From: an uncultured Clostridia bacterium
GTDB taxonomy: Bacteria; Bacillota; Clostridia; TANB77; CAG-508
Reading direction: 5' to 3'
Length of the DNA stretch: 64,000 nucleotides
Assembly (NCBI GenBank): GCA_934157035.1
Contig: CAKPHG010000003.1
Coordinates: forward strand, 1-64,000
A model generated the notes under the pieces. The model did no database searches, was not told the DNA's origin, and worked only from the letters and a program-made list of their open reading frames with translations. This document shows positions 35,855 to 44,136 of the stretch, piece by piece. Position 1 is the stretch's first letter. Every line of letters begins with the position of its first letter. A program made the translations under genes and the position numbers.

Positions 35855-36000
35855 AAACTCATAAAGAAATCTTTTAAGACTCCTTTATGAGTTAACTCAC
35901 AAGTGTACCAAATTTACAATTGGCTGTGTAGCTCATCTATTTTTAGACTATACACACTCTTAATATGTTTTATATTATAACACCTCTTTCTATTTTTTGC
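35855..36000 (-). promoter_or_regulatory. Leader with transcription attenuator upstream of the MFS gene
   Basis: Read on the minus strand, the leader has a segment pairing GTGTA / TACAC, a CCAATTGTAAATTTGG hairpin, and then a terminator CTCATAAAG / CTTTATGAG followed by seven T's, ending only about 30 bases before the GTG start. GTGAGTTAACTCATAAAG just upstream could pair alternatively with the terminator arm. Position and form indicate regulated antitermination. Confidence 0.7.
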
Positions 36001-36030
36001 AAGTTTTTTTACTCTTTTTTTCTAAAATTC

Positions 36031-36176
36031 TTGACTTTTCTATTTGTTTGTATTAGAATAATATAGCATATTGTGAAATGTAACTTTTTTAATAAAGAAC
36101 TTCTCCCCGGTAGTTCAAATATTAAAAAGTTCCATATAAATTAATATTATATAATGAATGGAGGGTATTTATTACC
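36031..36176 (+). promoter_or_regulatory. rplM promoter and L13-type leader
   Basis: The promoter is TTGACT (36031-36036), a 17-base spacer, TAGAAT (36054-36059). The leader folds into an outer stem AACTTTTTTAATA / TATTAAAAAGTT and inner stem GAACT / AGTTC capped by TCTCCCCGGT (about 36081-36131). It resembles the L13 leader motif described upstream of rplM in Firmicutes. The rplM ATG follows GGAGGG. Confidence 0.75.
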
Positions 36177-36614
36177 ATGAATAATACAACACATAGCGTT
36201 AAAAAAAGTGAAATTGAAAGAAAATGGTATGTTTTAGATGCTGCTAACAAACCTTTAGGTAGAGTTGCAACTGAAGCTGCTAAATTATTAAGAGGAAAAC
36301 ATAAACCAACTTATACACCAAATATGGATGTTGGAGATCATGTTATTATTATCAACTGTAAAGATGCAGTTTTAACAGGAAGAAAATTAGATCAAAAAGT
36401 TTATAGACATCATTCTGGATATATTGGTGGAATGAAAGAAACATCTGCAAGAGTTATGATGGAAAACAAACCAGAAGAAGCAATGATGCTTGCTGTTAAA
36501 GGAATGCTTCCACACAATAGTTTAGGAAGACAAATGGTTAAAAAATTAAGAGTATATGCTGGTAGCGAACATGAAAACATCGCTCAAAAACCAGAAGTTT
36601 GGGAGGTAAAATAA
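36177..36614 (+). CDS. rplM: 50S ribosomal protein L13
   Basis: 145 residues: KWYVLDAANKPLGRVATEAA, GKHKPTYTPNMDVGDHVII and GMLPHNSLGRQMVKKLRVY are typical L13 segments. It is paired with rpsI, 1 base apart, as in most bacteria. Confidence 0.98.
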   Translation: MNNTTHSVKKSEIERKWYVLDAANKPLGRVATEAAKLLRGKHKPTYTPNMDVGDHVIIINCKDAVLTGRKLDQKVYRHHSGYIGGMKETSARVMMENKPEEAMMLAVKGMLPHNSLGRQMVKKLRVYAGSEHENIAQKPEVWEVK

Positions 36615-36615
36615 T

Positions 36616-37023
36616 ATGGCTAAAGCAAAATCAGTAAAAAATGTTTTCTACGGTACTGGTAGAAGAAAAAAATCAATCGCAAGAGTTAGACTTGTTGAAG
36701 GTTCTGGAGTTATAACAATAAACGGAAAAAATATAGATGAATACTTTGGAACAGAAGTTTTAAAACTTATCGTTAGACAACCATTAACAGCAACTAATAC
36801 AAATGCTAAATATGATGTTATTGCTAAAGTTGTTGGTGGTGGATTTACAGGTCAAGCAGGAGCTATTCGTCATGGTATAGCAAGAGCTTTAAATGAAGCA
36901 AATAGCGAATTCAGACCAACTTTAAAATCAAACGGATACTTAACAAGAGATCCACGTATGAAAGAAAGAAAAAAATACGGTCTTAAAAAAGCTAGAAAAG
37001 CTCCACAATTTAGTAAGAGATAA
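36616..37023 (+). CDS. rpsI: 30S ribosomal protein S9
   Basis: 135 residues: YGTGRRKKSIARVRL, VVGGGFTGQAGAIRHGIARAL and the basic tail KKYGLKKARKAPQFSKR that reaches the P-site tRNA. It is second gene of the rplM-rpsI operon. Confidence 0.98.
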   Translation: MAKAKSVKNVFYGTGRRKKSIARVRLVEGSGVITINGKNIDEYFGTEVLKLIVRQPLTATNTNAKYDVIAKVVGGGFTGQAGAIRHGIARALNEANSEFRPTLKSNGYLTRDPRMKERKKYGLKKARKAPQFSKR

Positions 37024-37030
37024 AAAATAC

Positions 37031-37063
37031 AAAACTCGGAATATTTAATTCCGAGTTTTTTGT
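37031..37063. terminator. Bidirectional terminator between rpsI and yunB
   Basis: The hairpin AAAACTCGGAAT / ATTCCGAGTTTT with a T run lies between convergent genes. Confidence 0.88.
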
Positions 37064-37075
37064 TTTTCTTTTAAA

Positions 37076-37786
37076 TTATTGCATTACTTCTAATAAATTA
37101 TTTTTTGTTACTCCATCAAAATTATAATAAGTATTTGGAGTTGTGCCTACTATTACAGCTTCTGCTAGTAATACTTGATTAGTAATTTTCTCTTCCATTG
37201 TATTAAATGGTGTTAATATAATTACATTACACTCTACTTGTAAATAGATTTTATGAACTGTTTGATTTATTCCCGCTGAAATAAATTCTGACCTTAAGTC
37301 TGTATCTAGATTTCCTATTGTAGACAATTTTATTTTTACATTAGGTCCTCTACCAGAAAGAAGTTTACTTCCTGTAAAAGTTCCTAATCTTATATTAATT
37401 TCGTCATTTTTTGTATTATTTAATTCTTCTTGAATTTTTACAGCTATATCTGATATTATCTCATTTATAGGAATTATATTTGCGCTTATCATGGTAATAT
37501 TTCCAGAATTGTCCTTTGTTACAGTACATAAATCATCATATTTATATTTACTCATTACTATTGTAGCTTGTTCATTAGATATTTTTGTTGCTATGCTTTT
37601 AGCTATATTACAACAATTTTTATCAATTACTGGTGTTATTGATTTTATTATTATACTAAATGTTAACCCAGCAATTAGCATTACTAACAAAACTTTAGTT
37701 AGTCTATATACTTTTTTATTGTTTTTTCTTCCTTTATTATTAAATTGTGGCAATTTAATTCTTGTTCTAGAATAAATTTTATCCAT
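37076..37786 (-). CDS. yunB: Sporulation protein YunB
   Basis: 236 residues with an N-terminal membrane helix (about 29-50) and the YunB domain: INEIISDIAVKIQEEL, IRLGTFTGSKLLSGRGP, and the C-terminal LLAEAVIVGTTPNTYYNF. YunB is needed for efficient sporulation in Bacillus; its biochemical role is unknown. It begins 3 bases after the SPOCS-LysM gene stop, in one operon. Confidence 0.9.
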   Translation of the reverse strand: MDKIYSRTRIKLPQFNNKGRKNNKKVYRLTKVLLVMLIAGLTFSIIIKSITPVIDKNCCNIAKSIATKISNEQATIVMSKYKYDDLCTVTKDNSGNITMISANIIPINEIISDIAVKIQEELNNTKNDEINIRLGTFTGSKLLSGRGPNVKIKLSTIGNLDTDLRSEFISAGINQTVHKIYLQVECNVIILTPFNTMEEKITNQVLLAEAVIVGTTPNTYYNFDGVTKNNLLEVMQ

Positions 37787-37789
37787 TTT

Positions 37790-39319
37790 TTACACAGCAA
37801 TCGGTATAAACAATTGCTCCCCTATATTTATTTTATTTTCATCTTCTATTTGATTTATCATTACTATATTATCTATTGTACTATTAAACTTCTTAGCTAT
37901 ATTCCATAATGTATCTCCTTTTTTTACGAAGTATATAACTAAGCTATATCTAGGAGTATCTCTTTTTTCATCTACAGATATTTCTTCAATTACATTTATC
38001 TCTTTATTATCTGACATATTAATTGTAAAATCCAAATTTACTTTTACATCTATGCTTTCATCTGGCATTACTGTAAAGTCCTGAGTTGTTACTTCCACAT
38101 TTGTTTCTACCTCAGAATTAGAATTTACATTATTACAATCTACATTATATGAAAATGGTAATATTATATCCTTTTGATTTACATTGTTTGAATCATTAGA
38201 AGAATATATAAATCTTGCTTCTACTTCTCCTTCATATACTATACGTCCTCTTAGTACTGTTTGTTTTATAATTGTAGGTTTTAATTCAACATCATAAATT
38301 CTATTATTTCCTATTTCTTGTATATATTCCTTTTCATTTAAAGTATATGTTTCTTTCATAATTTCTTTTTGTGACATCGCTCTTATTTGTTTTTGTTTAT
38401 ATTCCAAATTTACACTTGGACTATATAAATCTTGAATTACATTTATAGTTCTGGTTTCGTAAACATTGCATGTTACCTCTAATTCTGCTTCTACATAAAT
38501 TGAATGTTCCTCAACACTATTAGGCTTAATAATAAAGTTCTTAATTTGATAATTTACATCACATACATTTTCGTCTGTTACATCTGGCAAGTCTATAAAT
38601 CCCATTATAGGAATTAATTGATTTACTGAATTTATTCTTCCATCATCCGTTAAATAAACTATTTTTACAAAACTATCAGCTTTTACTAATACTTTATTGT
38701 AGCTTACTTTTATTTCTTTGTTTATTATATTTATATCTGCTTTCATTATATCAGATAAGTTGTCTATACTATCTATTATTATTGTATCTTTCGCAAATAT
38801 TTTTGTTAAACCTGAACCTAATAAAGAATTTACTGTTAAATTTTCATTTAATAATTGTACATCTTTTAAATCGTCTACCTGTTTTACAAACTCTACTTCT
38901 TCATTCGAAGTTACTTTTAAATCCATTTCTATTATTGCTTTTATATTTACTTTTCTTCCGTTTAAAACTCTACATTCTACTGATTTTAAATTAACTTTAT
39001 CCTCTAAAATCATTCCTTCTCTTACATTTTCAAAATCTACAGTTTTTGAAAATTCTAAAGTTGTATTTAGACCTCTTACTGCCATATTTTCATCATCTGC
39101 TAAATACATTATATATGTATTTATACAACCGTCCAATTTTATTTTACCGTCCATTACTTCTTTTTTATAAATGCATACTGTTCCATTTGTATGAATTGTA
39201 TTTAATATATCCGGCTTTATATCAGGAACTACAAAATCTTCTTCAACCATAGCTGTTTCTGTTTTTTTACCTATTACTTGATTAATGCATAGTTTTTCTT
39301 TACTCGTTGTGACTTGCAT
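37790..39319 (-). CDS. SPOCS (DUF3794) and LysM spore-envelope protein
   Basis: The start is the ATG at 39319 (MQVTTSKEKL), eight bases after AGGAGGT; the frame is open further up without a site. About three DUF3794/SPOCS repeats (for example ETAMVEEDFVVPDIKPDIL near the start; KADSFVKIVYLTDDGRINS in the middle) are followed by a C-terminal LysM domain (YFVKKGDTLWNIAKKFNST, about 460-508). This architecture is found in spore coat/cortex-attached proteins such as SafA- or SpoVID-like proteins of Clostridia. It is in an operon with yunB. Confidence 0.88.
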   Translation of the reverse strand: MQVTTSKEKLCINQVIGKKTETAMVEEDFVVPDIKPDILNTIHTNGTVCIYKKEVMDGKIKLDGCINTYIMYLADDENMAVRGLNTTLEFSKTVDFENVREGMILEDKVNLKSVECRVLNGRKVNIKAIIEMDLKVTSNEEVEFVKQVDDLKDVQLLNENLTVNSLLGSGLTKIFAKDTIIIDSIDNLSDIMKADINIINKEIKVSYNKVLVKADSFVKIVYLTDDGRINSVNQLIPIMGFIDLPDVTDENVCDVNYQIKNFIIKPNSVEEHSIYVEAELEVTCNVYETRTINVIQDLYSPSVNLEYKQKQIRAMSQKEIMKETYTLNEKEYIQEIGNNRIYDVELKPTIIKQTVLRGRIVYEGEVEARFIYSSNDSNNVNQKDIILPFSYNVDCNNVNSNSEVETNVEVTTQDFTVMPDESIDVKVNLDFTINMSDNKEINVIEEISVDEKRDTPRYSLVIYFVKKGDTLWNIAKKFNSTIDNIVMINQIEDENKINIGEQLFIPIAV

Positions 39320-39376
39320 AACAATATACCTCCTAATTTTTTTATTATTTAATGTATATTGCTTGGTCACAAAAAA

Positions 39377-39400
39377 AATTCCTATATTTAGGAATTTTTT
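39377..39400 (-). terminator. Terminator after veg
   Basis: The small hairpin AATTCCTA-TAT-TTAGGAATT, with T's, lies after the veg stop and ahead of the SPOCS-LysM gene. Confidence 0.65.
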
Positions 39401-39439
39401 ATTTTTATATTCTTTTTTTGCTTTTGTTTTCATTTTTAC

Positions 39440-39721
39440 CTATGCTTTTACATTAATAGCTGGAGGAACTAATGGTGAATAATTTTCTCCATCAAATACA
39501 TCTACTTCCACTGTTCTTGTTAAAACATCAGTATAACTATAGGTAACATTTCTTTCGTTTTCTTCATATTTAACTACAAAGATATTTGGATAAGCCTTTT
39601 CTATTGTAGCTTCTTTTTCAAAAGATTTACTTCTACCTAAAGAACCTTTAACAATAATTTTTTGTCCTATCATTTCTCCAATATCAGTTTTTAGACTTGC
39701 TATATCACTTTTACAAATCAT
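39440..39721 (-). CDS. veg: Veg-family protein
   Basis: About 93 residues: LKTDIGEMIGQKIIVKGSLG, KEATIEKAYPNIFVVKY and VTYSYTDVLTRTVEV match the Veg family. In Bacillus, Veg affects biofilm matrix expression. The start is the ATG at 39721 after AGGTGG. In Clostridia veg often lies next to yabG, as here. Confidence 0.9.
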   Translation of the reverse strand: MICKSDIASLKTDIGEMIGQKIIVKGSLGRSKSFEKEATIEKAYPNIFVVKYEENERNVTYSYTDVLTRTVEVDVFDGENYSPLVPPAINVKA

Positions 39722-39877
39722 GTTTACCACCTACTTCTTTAAGATGAGCTCATTCTATCATAAAAGGCATAATTTGTCAAAAATAAAACATTACTGTCGT
39801 TTAATCTTTTATAGTGTTTTCAATGGTCTTAGCATTTTATTACAATTATATTACATTCTTATTTCAAATATATTACA

Positions 39878-40742
39878 TTACTGTGTTTTTACTATTTTTT
39901 TGCCCATAGTACCTATTCCGCTTACTCCTTCTTCTCCATCTCTTAATTCATCCTTTATATCTTGTATTGTTAAATATTTTGTATTTTCTGTTGTTGCTAT
40001 TCTTTCTGCTATAATTAATGGATCTATAAAATCTATCATTATTCTCCCTGGTGAGGACGCAAAATTTGCACCTTCAGACATTATTGCTTCATAATAACTT
40101 TGACATGCACCAGCAAATATTGCTAAATCTCTTCCTTTTTTACTCCATCTTCTTGCCTCTCTTACTGCATTTATAAAATGTCTTGAATTACGATAATTAT
40201 AAATATCATTAAAGCCTGTATTTTTTTTTATCATTCCATCATGTCCTGTTAAAACTAGTATATCTGGCTTATATTTTTCCAAAAGACTTGGTATAAATTG
40301 TGCCTGTCTATTTTCCGGAATATTTTTTACAATAGCATTTAGTCCCAAACTTTTATAATATCTTATTGATTTTTCACTATATTTTTTATCTCCATCTAAG
40401 TGCAAAATTTTTCCTGTATATATTACTAAATTACTTCTTTTTTCACTTTTAAAGTTAAACAACTTTTTTGTATTATTAGCACAATTTTTTGGATTTGATA
40501 GACAACTTTTTATGCGATTCATCATCTTTTCGTCTAAGCTTTTAACTCTTGCATCTACTACTCTCTTGTCCATTATTTCTAAATCTTCTTCTGGACTATC
40601 TGCCTCTATTCTTTCTGTTATTCCGCTTTAATATATATATTTTCTTATTTTTACTTGTCTTTATTATTTCTGATATTTGAAATAGTACATCTTTTCCATA
40701 TGAAATTCTTCCTACTATATCACCTTTTCTTAATTTTTCCAC
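39878..40742 (-). CDS. yabG: Sporulation-specific protease YabG, +1 frame break at an in-frame CGG
   Basis: YabG is a cysteine protease that processes spore coat proteins. The main frame covers SPEEDLEIMDKRVVDARVKSL, LVIYTGKILHLDGD, VLTGHDGMIK (His region) and AGACQSYYEAIMSEGANFASSPGR, whose Cys is the likely nucleophile. Upstream of this frame, a GTG at 40742 (after GAGGTGG) opens the N-terminal part VEKLRKGDIVGRISYGKDVLF, which runs to an in-frame CGG (codon 40, 40625-40623) and stops eight codons later. Skipping the C reads K-GITERIEADSPEEDL, joining the two frames as in the family. The downstream frame has a TAA two codons before the CGG, so the switch can only occur in a short interval. 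Total length 865 nt is 3n+1. Confidence 0.88.
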
Positions 40743-40856
40743 AATACCACCTCGTATTTTTTATCTAATATATGATATGTCGATTTTTGTCTAAATGTGA
40801 ATTATATTGTGTCTTGTTTAATATTTATTAGTAGATTTTTTATATTTCTTTTAATA

Positions 40857-40900
40857 AAAAAATAGAGTTAATATCCTAATTTGAATATTAACTCTATTTT
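40857..40900. terminator. Terminator after the spoIIID 3' part
   Basis: A near-perfect hairpin, AATAGAGTTAATAT / ATATTAACTCTATT, flanked by A and T runs abuts the spoIIID stop codon at 40901. It would end transcription of the rejoined gene. Confidence 0.85.
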
Positions 40901-41062
40901 TTATCCCACTTTATTTTCCTTCAGATGGTCATATTTTAATTTTGTTGCCATACCTCCTCTTATGTGTCTTTCTGCCTTATTTTCATCTAATATTACTCTT
41001 ACCTGTGCAGCAAGTACAGGGTTTATCTTTAAAATTCGCTCACTTAAATCTTTGTGTACTGT
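40901..41062 (-). pseudogene. spoIIID: spoIIID 3' part, separated from its 5' part by the mobile element
   Basis: Reading on the minus strand from the 15-bp core into the host side gives TVHKDLSERILKINPVL, AERHIRGGMATKLKY and a stop at 40901-40903. This is the C-terminal half of SpoIIID, including the conserved RHIRGG(M)ATK basic end. It has no start of its own. The 5' part lies at 51312-51434 in the same orientation. Joined at the core they make one continuous frame of about 88 residues, the normal SpoIIID length. It is silent as it stands but not decayed. Confidence 0.93.
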
Positions 41063-42674
41063 TGTTACTTTTCAGAGCGGTAGAATTTTCTTTATTTTTT
41101 TTATTTTCTTTTTCTTCGACACTTTGGTAAATGTCTTCAAATTTTGTTATTACTGGCTCATTTGTTCCTATTTCATTTAATAGTTTTAGTCTTACTTCTA
41201 CATTTGAATCTGAATCAACTTCAATTACATCTATAATTGTTTTTAACATTGCATTTGTTATTGTTTGATTATTTAATATGTCATCTACTGTTTTTATTGT
41301 TTTATTAAGTTCTTTTTCTAGTACATCTTTTTCTTTTATTTCTGATGTAATTAGTTTTAGTTCTCTTTCCAGTCTTGCAATATCTTCATTTAGTGGATTT
41401 GTATATTTTTTTAATTCTTGTATATTGATTATTTCATTTTGAAACATTTCCATGTATTTTTGTTTTTTAACTGTTACTTTTTCAATTTCTTTTAAAAGAC
41501 TTTCTTCACTTCTTTCATTGTTTTCTCTTAATTTTGTAATCTTTTCAAATTCTTTTTCAACAGCTTTCATAAAATCTTTTTTATTTTTTATTATACTTTG
41601 TAAATAGATTTTTATTGCATTTAAAAGTTCTTCTTCATCAATAACAGTTGTATTTGGACAATGGTTTACTCCCATTGAATTTCTTCCACTACATACCCAT
41701 CTTATATATTCTGGTCCATCAGCTGTATATTTTCTCTTTATTCTTCTAAATGAATAACCACAATGTTTGCAATATATAAGTGTACTAAATACATATTCTG
41801 TTTTTTCTCTTTTGTTATTTAATTTAAATTCGTTTGATCTTTGCTCTAAAAGTTCTTGTGCTCTGTTAAATAGTTCGTCTGATATTATTCTCATTTCTGG
41901 TCTTTCAACAACTATCCATTCTTCTTCTGGCAATTCTTTTCTCGTTCCTGTTATAAAGTCTGTTACTTCTGATTTTTTATTTGTTACTCTTCCTGTATAT
42001 ATTGGATTTTTAAGCATTCTTACAATAGATGTTTGTACCCATTTTGATTTGGTTTTCTTTGTTCTTATTCCTCTATCATTTAAATTCCATGCTATTTTGG
42101 TTGTTCCAATTCCTTTATATACATAGCTTTCAAATATTTCTTTTACAATTTTTGCTTCTTCTTCATTTATTTTTAAAGTATATCTTTCATCTGGAATTTT
42201 GTCATATCCAAATACTAGGTTAGGCACTCTTCCTTTTTTAGCTGTGATGTCTTTTCCAAATTTAACTCTTTTAGACATGTTTGCACTTTCTTGCTGTGCC
42301 ATTGCTCCTAAAATTGTTAGTATAAATTCAGAGCCACCTTCCATTACTTCACCATTGTTTAAGAAATCAACTTGTACGCCATAAGATTTTAGCTCTCTTA
42401 CACTTTGTAATAAATCTACTGTATTTCTTGCAAAACGGCTTACATCTTTTACTACTACTTTATCAAATTTTTTTGCTTTGGCATCTATCATCATTTGTTG
42501 GAATTGTTTTCTGTGTTTTATTTGCTTTCCTGATATTCCTTCATCTGCATATAGCTTGTACAATTCATAGCCGTTCTTTTTTGTAAATTCATTAAAAAAT
42601 TCTATTTGCTTTTCTAATGAGTCTATTTGTGCTTCTTTTTCAGTTGATACCCTACAATATGCTGCAATTTTCAT
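41040..42674 (-). CDS. Large serine recombinase of the spoIIID element
   Basis: 544 residues. The resolvase domain begins KIAAYCRVSTEKEAQIDSLE with the catalytic serine in RVS, and KDVSRFARN holds the active-site arginine. The recombinase domain (VFGYDKIPDERYTLKINEEE), zinc ribbon (LIYCKHCGYSFRRI with VNHCPN) and a coiled coil (about 390-470) follow. This is the integrase class used by skin elements and related ICEs. Its last codons run across attL into spoIIID DNA, from which it takes its TGA stop. In the excised circle its tail would be different (see findings). It lies directly at the attL end. Confidence 0.95.
   Translation of the reverse strand: MKIAAYCRVSTEKEAQIDSLEKQIEFFNEFTKKNGYELYKLYADEGISGKQIKHRKQFQQMMIDAKAKKFDKVVVKDVSRFARNTVDLLQSVRELKSYGVQVDFLNNGEVMEGGSEFILTILGAMAQQESANMSKRVKFGKDITAKKGRVPNLVFGYDKIPDERYTLKINEEEAKIVKEIFESYVYKGIGTTKIAWNLNDRGIRTKKTKSKWVQTSIVRMLKNPIYTGRVTNKKSEVTDFITGTRKELPEEEWIVVERPEMRIISDELFNRAQELLEQRSNEFKLNNKREKTEYVFSTLIYCKHCGYSFRRIKRKYTADGPEYIRWVCSGRNSMGVNHCPNTTVIDEEELLNAIKIYLQSIIKNKKDFMKAVEKEFEKITKLRENNERSEESLLKEIEKVTVKKQKYMEMFQNEIINIQELKKYTNPLNEDIARLERELKLITSEIKEKDVLEKELNKTIKTVDDILNNQTITNAMLKTIIDVIEVDSDSNVEVRLKLLNEIGTNEPVITKFEDIYQSVEEKENKKNKENSTALKSNNSTQRFK
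41048..41062. repeat. attL core of the spoIIID element
   Basis: ATCTTTGTGTACTGT on the plus strand is identical to 51312-51326. It encodes TVHKD of SpoIIID, the helix-turn-helix part. On the element side, CGGTAGAA at 41078-41085 is the inverted partner of TTCTACCG at 51290-51297 near the other end. Confidence 0.88.
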
Positions 42675-42812
42675 AACATCACTACTTTCTTTTTACTTTT
42701 CAGTCACTTCATTTTCGTTCTGTTACATTTTAGCATATCAGTTTCAAAAAAGCAATAAAAAGTACAAAAAAAACCACTCCTGCATTTAGGAATAGTTTCT
42801 TTAATATTTTTC

Positions 42813-42841
42813 AGTGCCAATTTGAGTGCCATTGGCACTGT
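42813..42841 (-). terminator. Terminator after the type III toxin gene
   Basis: A strong hairpin, CAGTGCCAA / TTGGCACTG, followed by T's lies immediately after the toxin stop. Confidence 0.8.
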
Positions 42842-42842
42842 T

Positions 42843-43328
42843 TTATACTTTTTTATTTTCTAATAATATATTTTTCATTTCAATAATATCGTAGAAAGGA
42901 ATATTAGTACCACCTTCAGCAAGTCTAACTACTCTTAAAGATGTTCTAATAATTTCATCTTTTACTACAGTTGGAATTTCAACATCTTTATTAGAATTTG
43001 TATATTTTTCTTCTATGTATTTTTCTGTAGTTGGAAATATGTTTTGTATTAAAAATACAGCTTTTTTACCTAATACATTTCCAAAAACAAAGTTATATAC
43101 TGGTCTATTTCCACTTTTTAATTTCTTATTATCATAAATTTTCTTGTACTTTTCATATTTAGTAGATATTGGAACAAACCATATAATCTCTTTATTTTTT
43201 CTATCTCTAAAACAAAAATAACATGGTCTTTTTGTTCCTCCATCTTTATTCTCCATTAATCCATAATCTTTAAATACATCAAAAAATTCATCTTTTATAA
43301 AATAAAATTTTCCATCTTCTATTACCAT
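42843..43328 (-). CDS. Type III toxin, CptN/TenpN-like endoribonuclease
   Basis: 161 residues. RPCYFCFRDRKNKEIIWFVPIS, KYEKYKKIYDNKK, and KAVFLIQNIFPTTEKYIEEKY match the TenpN/CptN branch of the ToxN-AbiQ endoribonuclease fold. These toxins cut RNA and are held inactive by a repeat RNA made from DNA just upstream. That layout is present: two tandem repeats, a leaky terminator, then this gene. Many such systems abort phage infection; within a mobile element it may also stabilise the element. Confidence 0.85.
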   Translation of the reverse strand: MVIEDGKFYFIKDEFFDVFKDYGLMENKDGGTKRPCYFCFRDRKNKEIIWFVPISTKYEKYKKIYDNKKLKSGNRPVYNFVFGNVLGKKAVFLIQNIFPTTEKYIEEKYTNSNKDVEIPTVVKDEIIRTSLRVVRLAEGGTNIPFYDIIEMKNILLENKKV

Positions 43329-43356
43329 TTATGCTACATCTCCTCTTTATGAAAAT

Positions 43357-43382
43357 ATGGGATCTATGTTTATAGACCCCAC
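43357..43382 (-). terminator. Attenuating terminator between antitoxin RNA and toxin gene
   Basis: The hairpin GGGGTCTAT / ATAGATCCC on the minus strand lies between the repeats and the toxin. In known type III systems such a terminator limits toxin mRNA relative to antitoxin RNA. Confidence 0.8.
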
Positions 43383-43397
43383 ATTTTACTATAATTA

Positions 43398-43500
43398 ACA
43401 TTTTTTCACCTGCACATTTGTATCTCGCAAGCAGGGTTGCGGTTCACATTTTTTCACCTATCCATTTAATTCGCAAATAGGGTTGCGACTCACATTTTTA
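43398..43500 (-). ncRNA. Type III antitoxin RNA, 2.2 tandem repeats
   Basis: Two direct repeats (43398-43445, 48 nt; 43446-43491, 46 nt) and a partial third (43492-43500) share ACATTTTTTCACCT, CGCAA and AGGGTTGCG. A strong minus-strand promoter lies just ahead and a terminator and the toxin gene just behind. Repeat number and size resemble CptI antitoxins as I recall them. Each repeat would be cut out by the toxin and bind it as a pseudoknot. Confidence 0.82.
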
Positions 43501-43538
43501 ATTATAGCAGATATTAAATATCTACTACTATTATATTC

Positions 43539-43567
43539 ATTATACAAACTTTTTATTAAAATATCAA
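43539..43567 (-). promoter_or_regulatory. Promoter of the antitoxin RNA
   Basis: On the minus strand: TTGATA (43567-43562), 17-base spacer, TATAAT (43544-43539). Transcription would begin about 43532, just before the repeats. Confidence 0.75.
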
Positions 43568-43603
43568 GACTTTTTGCAAAATTTTTTCAAAGAATTTTTG
43601 TCA

Positions 43604-43783
43604 TCATAATTCTAGTTCATCTTCTATTTCGTGAGAATTTTGATAAGCATTTGAATTACTATAATTAAATTTTATCTTTTCATCATTCTCAGCCAAATTA
43701 TAAGCAAGAACTCCAGCCATAGCTTGTACAATTTGTTCTTCAGTATTAGGATTAATAAATGTAATATTCAAACTCTTTTTCAA
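43604..43783 (-). CDS. Small acidic protein of the element, unknown function
   Basis: 59 residues from a TTG at 43783 (MKKSLNITFINPNTEEQIV), five bases after GAAGGTGAG; a TTG further upstream has no site. It has a short strand-helix (EEQIVQAMAGVLAYNLAEN) and an acidic tail ending EIEDELEL. Small proteins of this kind occur in Clostridial mobile elements, but no function is known to me. Confidence 0.5.
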   Translation of the reverse strand: MKKSLNITFINPNTEEQIVQAMAGVLAYNLAENDEKIKFNYSNSNAYQNSHEIEDELEL

Positions 43784-43807
43784 AATTCTCACCTTCTTCC
43801 ATTTCAA

Positions 43808-44136
43808 TACTATTATTAAAGTTTTAAAAATATTACTTTTATTTTAAAACTACAAGTGGTATATACCCATATGAGATTTGCCCTCATTTCACCTTTAGTG
43901 AACCGCCCCTTTACATCACGTTAGCCAGACGGAAGTATCATTATATGTCTTGCAGTTTGCTATTCAATTTTCAATGTGCTATAATAGAAAACAGATATTT
44001 AAAATTACTATTTTCTATTTTGTAAATTCATTGTACTCGCCTAAAAATAGCTTGTAAAGAGATTTTACAAAGTCTATAGATAAATTAAAAATTGAAATAT
44101 CTATATTCTATTTTTATAAATGGAGGAAACGCTTAT
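43808..44136 (+). promoter_or_regulatory. Intergenic region with promoter for the DUF6076-like gene
   Basis: A 329-base gap. A near-consensus promoter lies at 43957-43985 (TTGCTA, 17-base spacer, TATAAT), leaving a leader of about 150 bases before the ATG at 44137, which is preceded by GGAGGAAAC. A G+C-richer stretch (43897-43935, containing GAACCGCCCC and TTAGCCAGACGG) lies upstream. No gene was seen. Confidence 0.6.
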
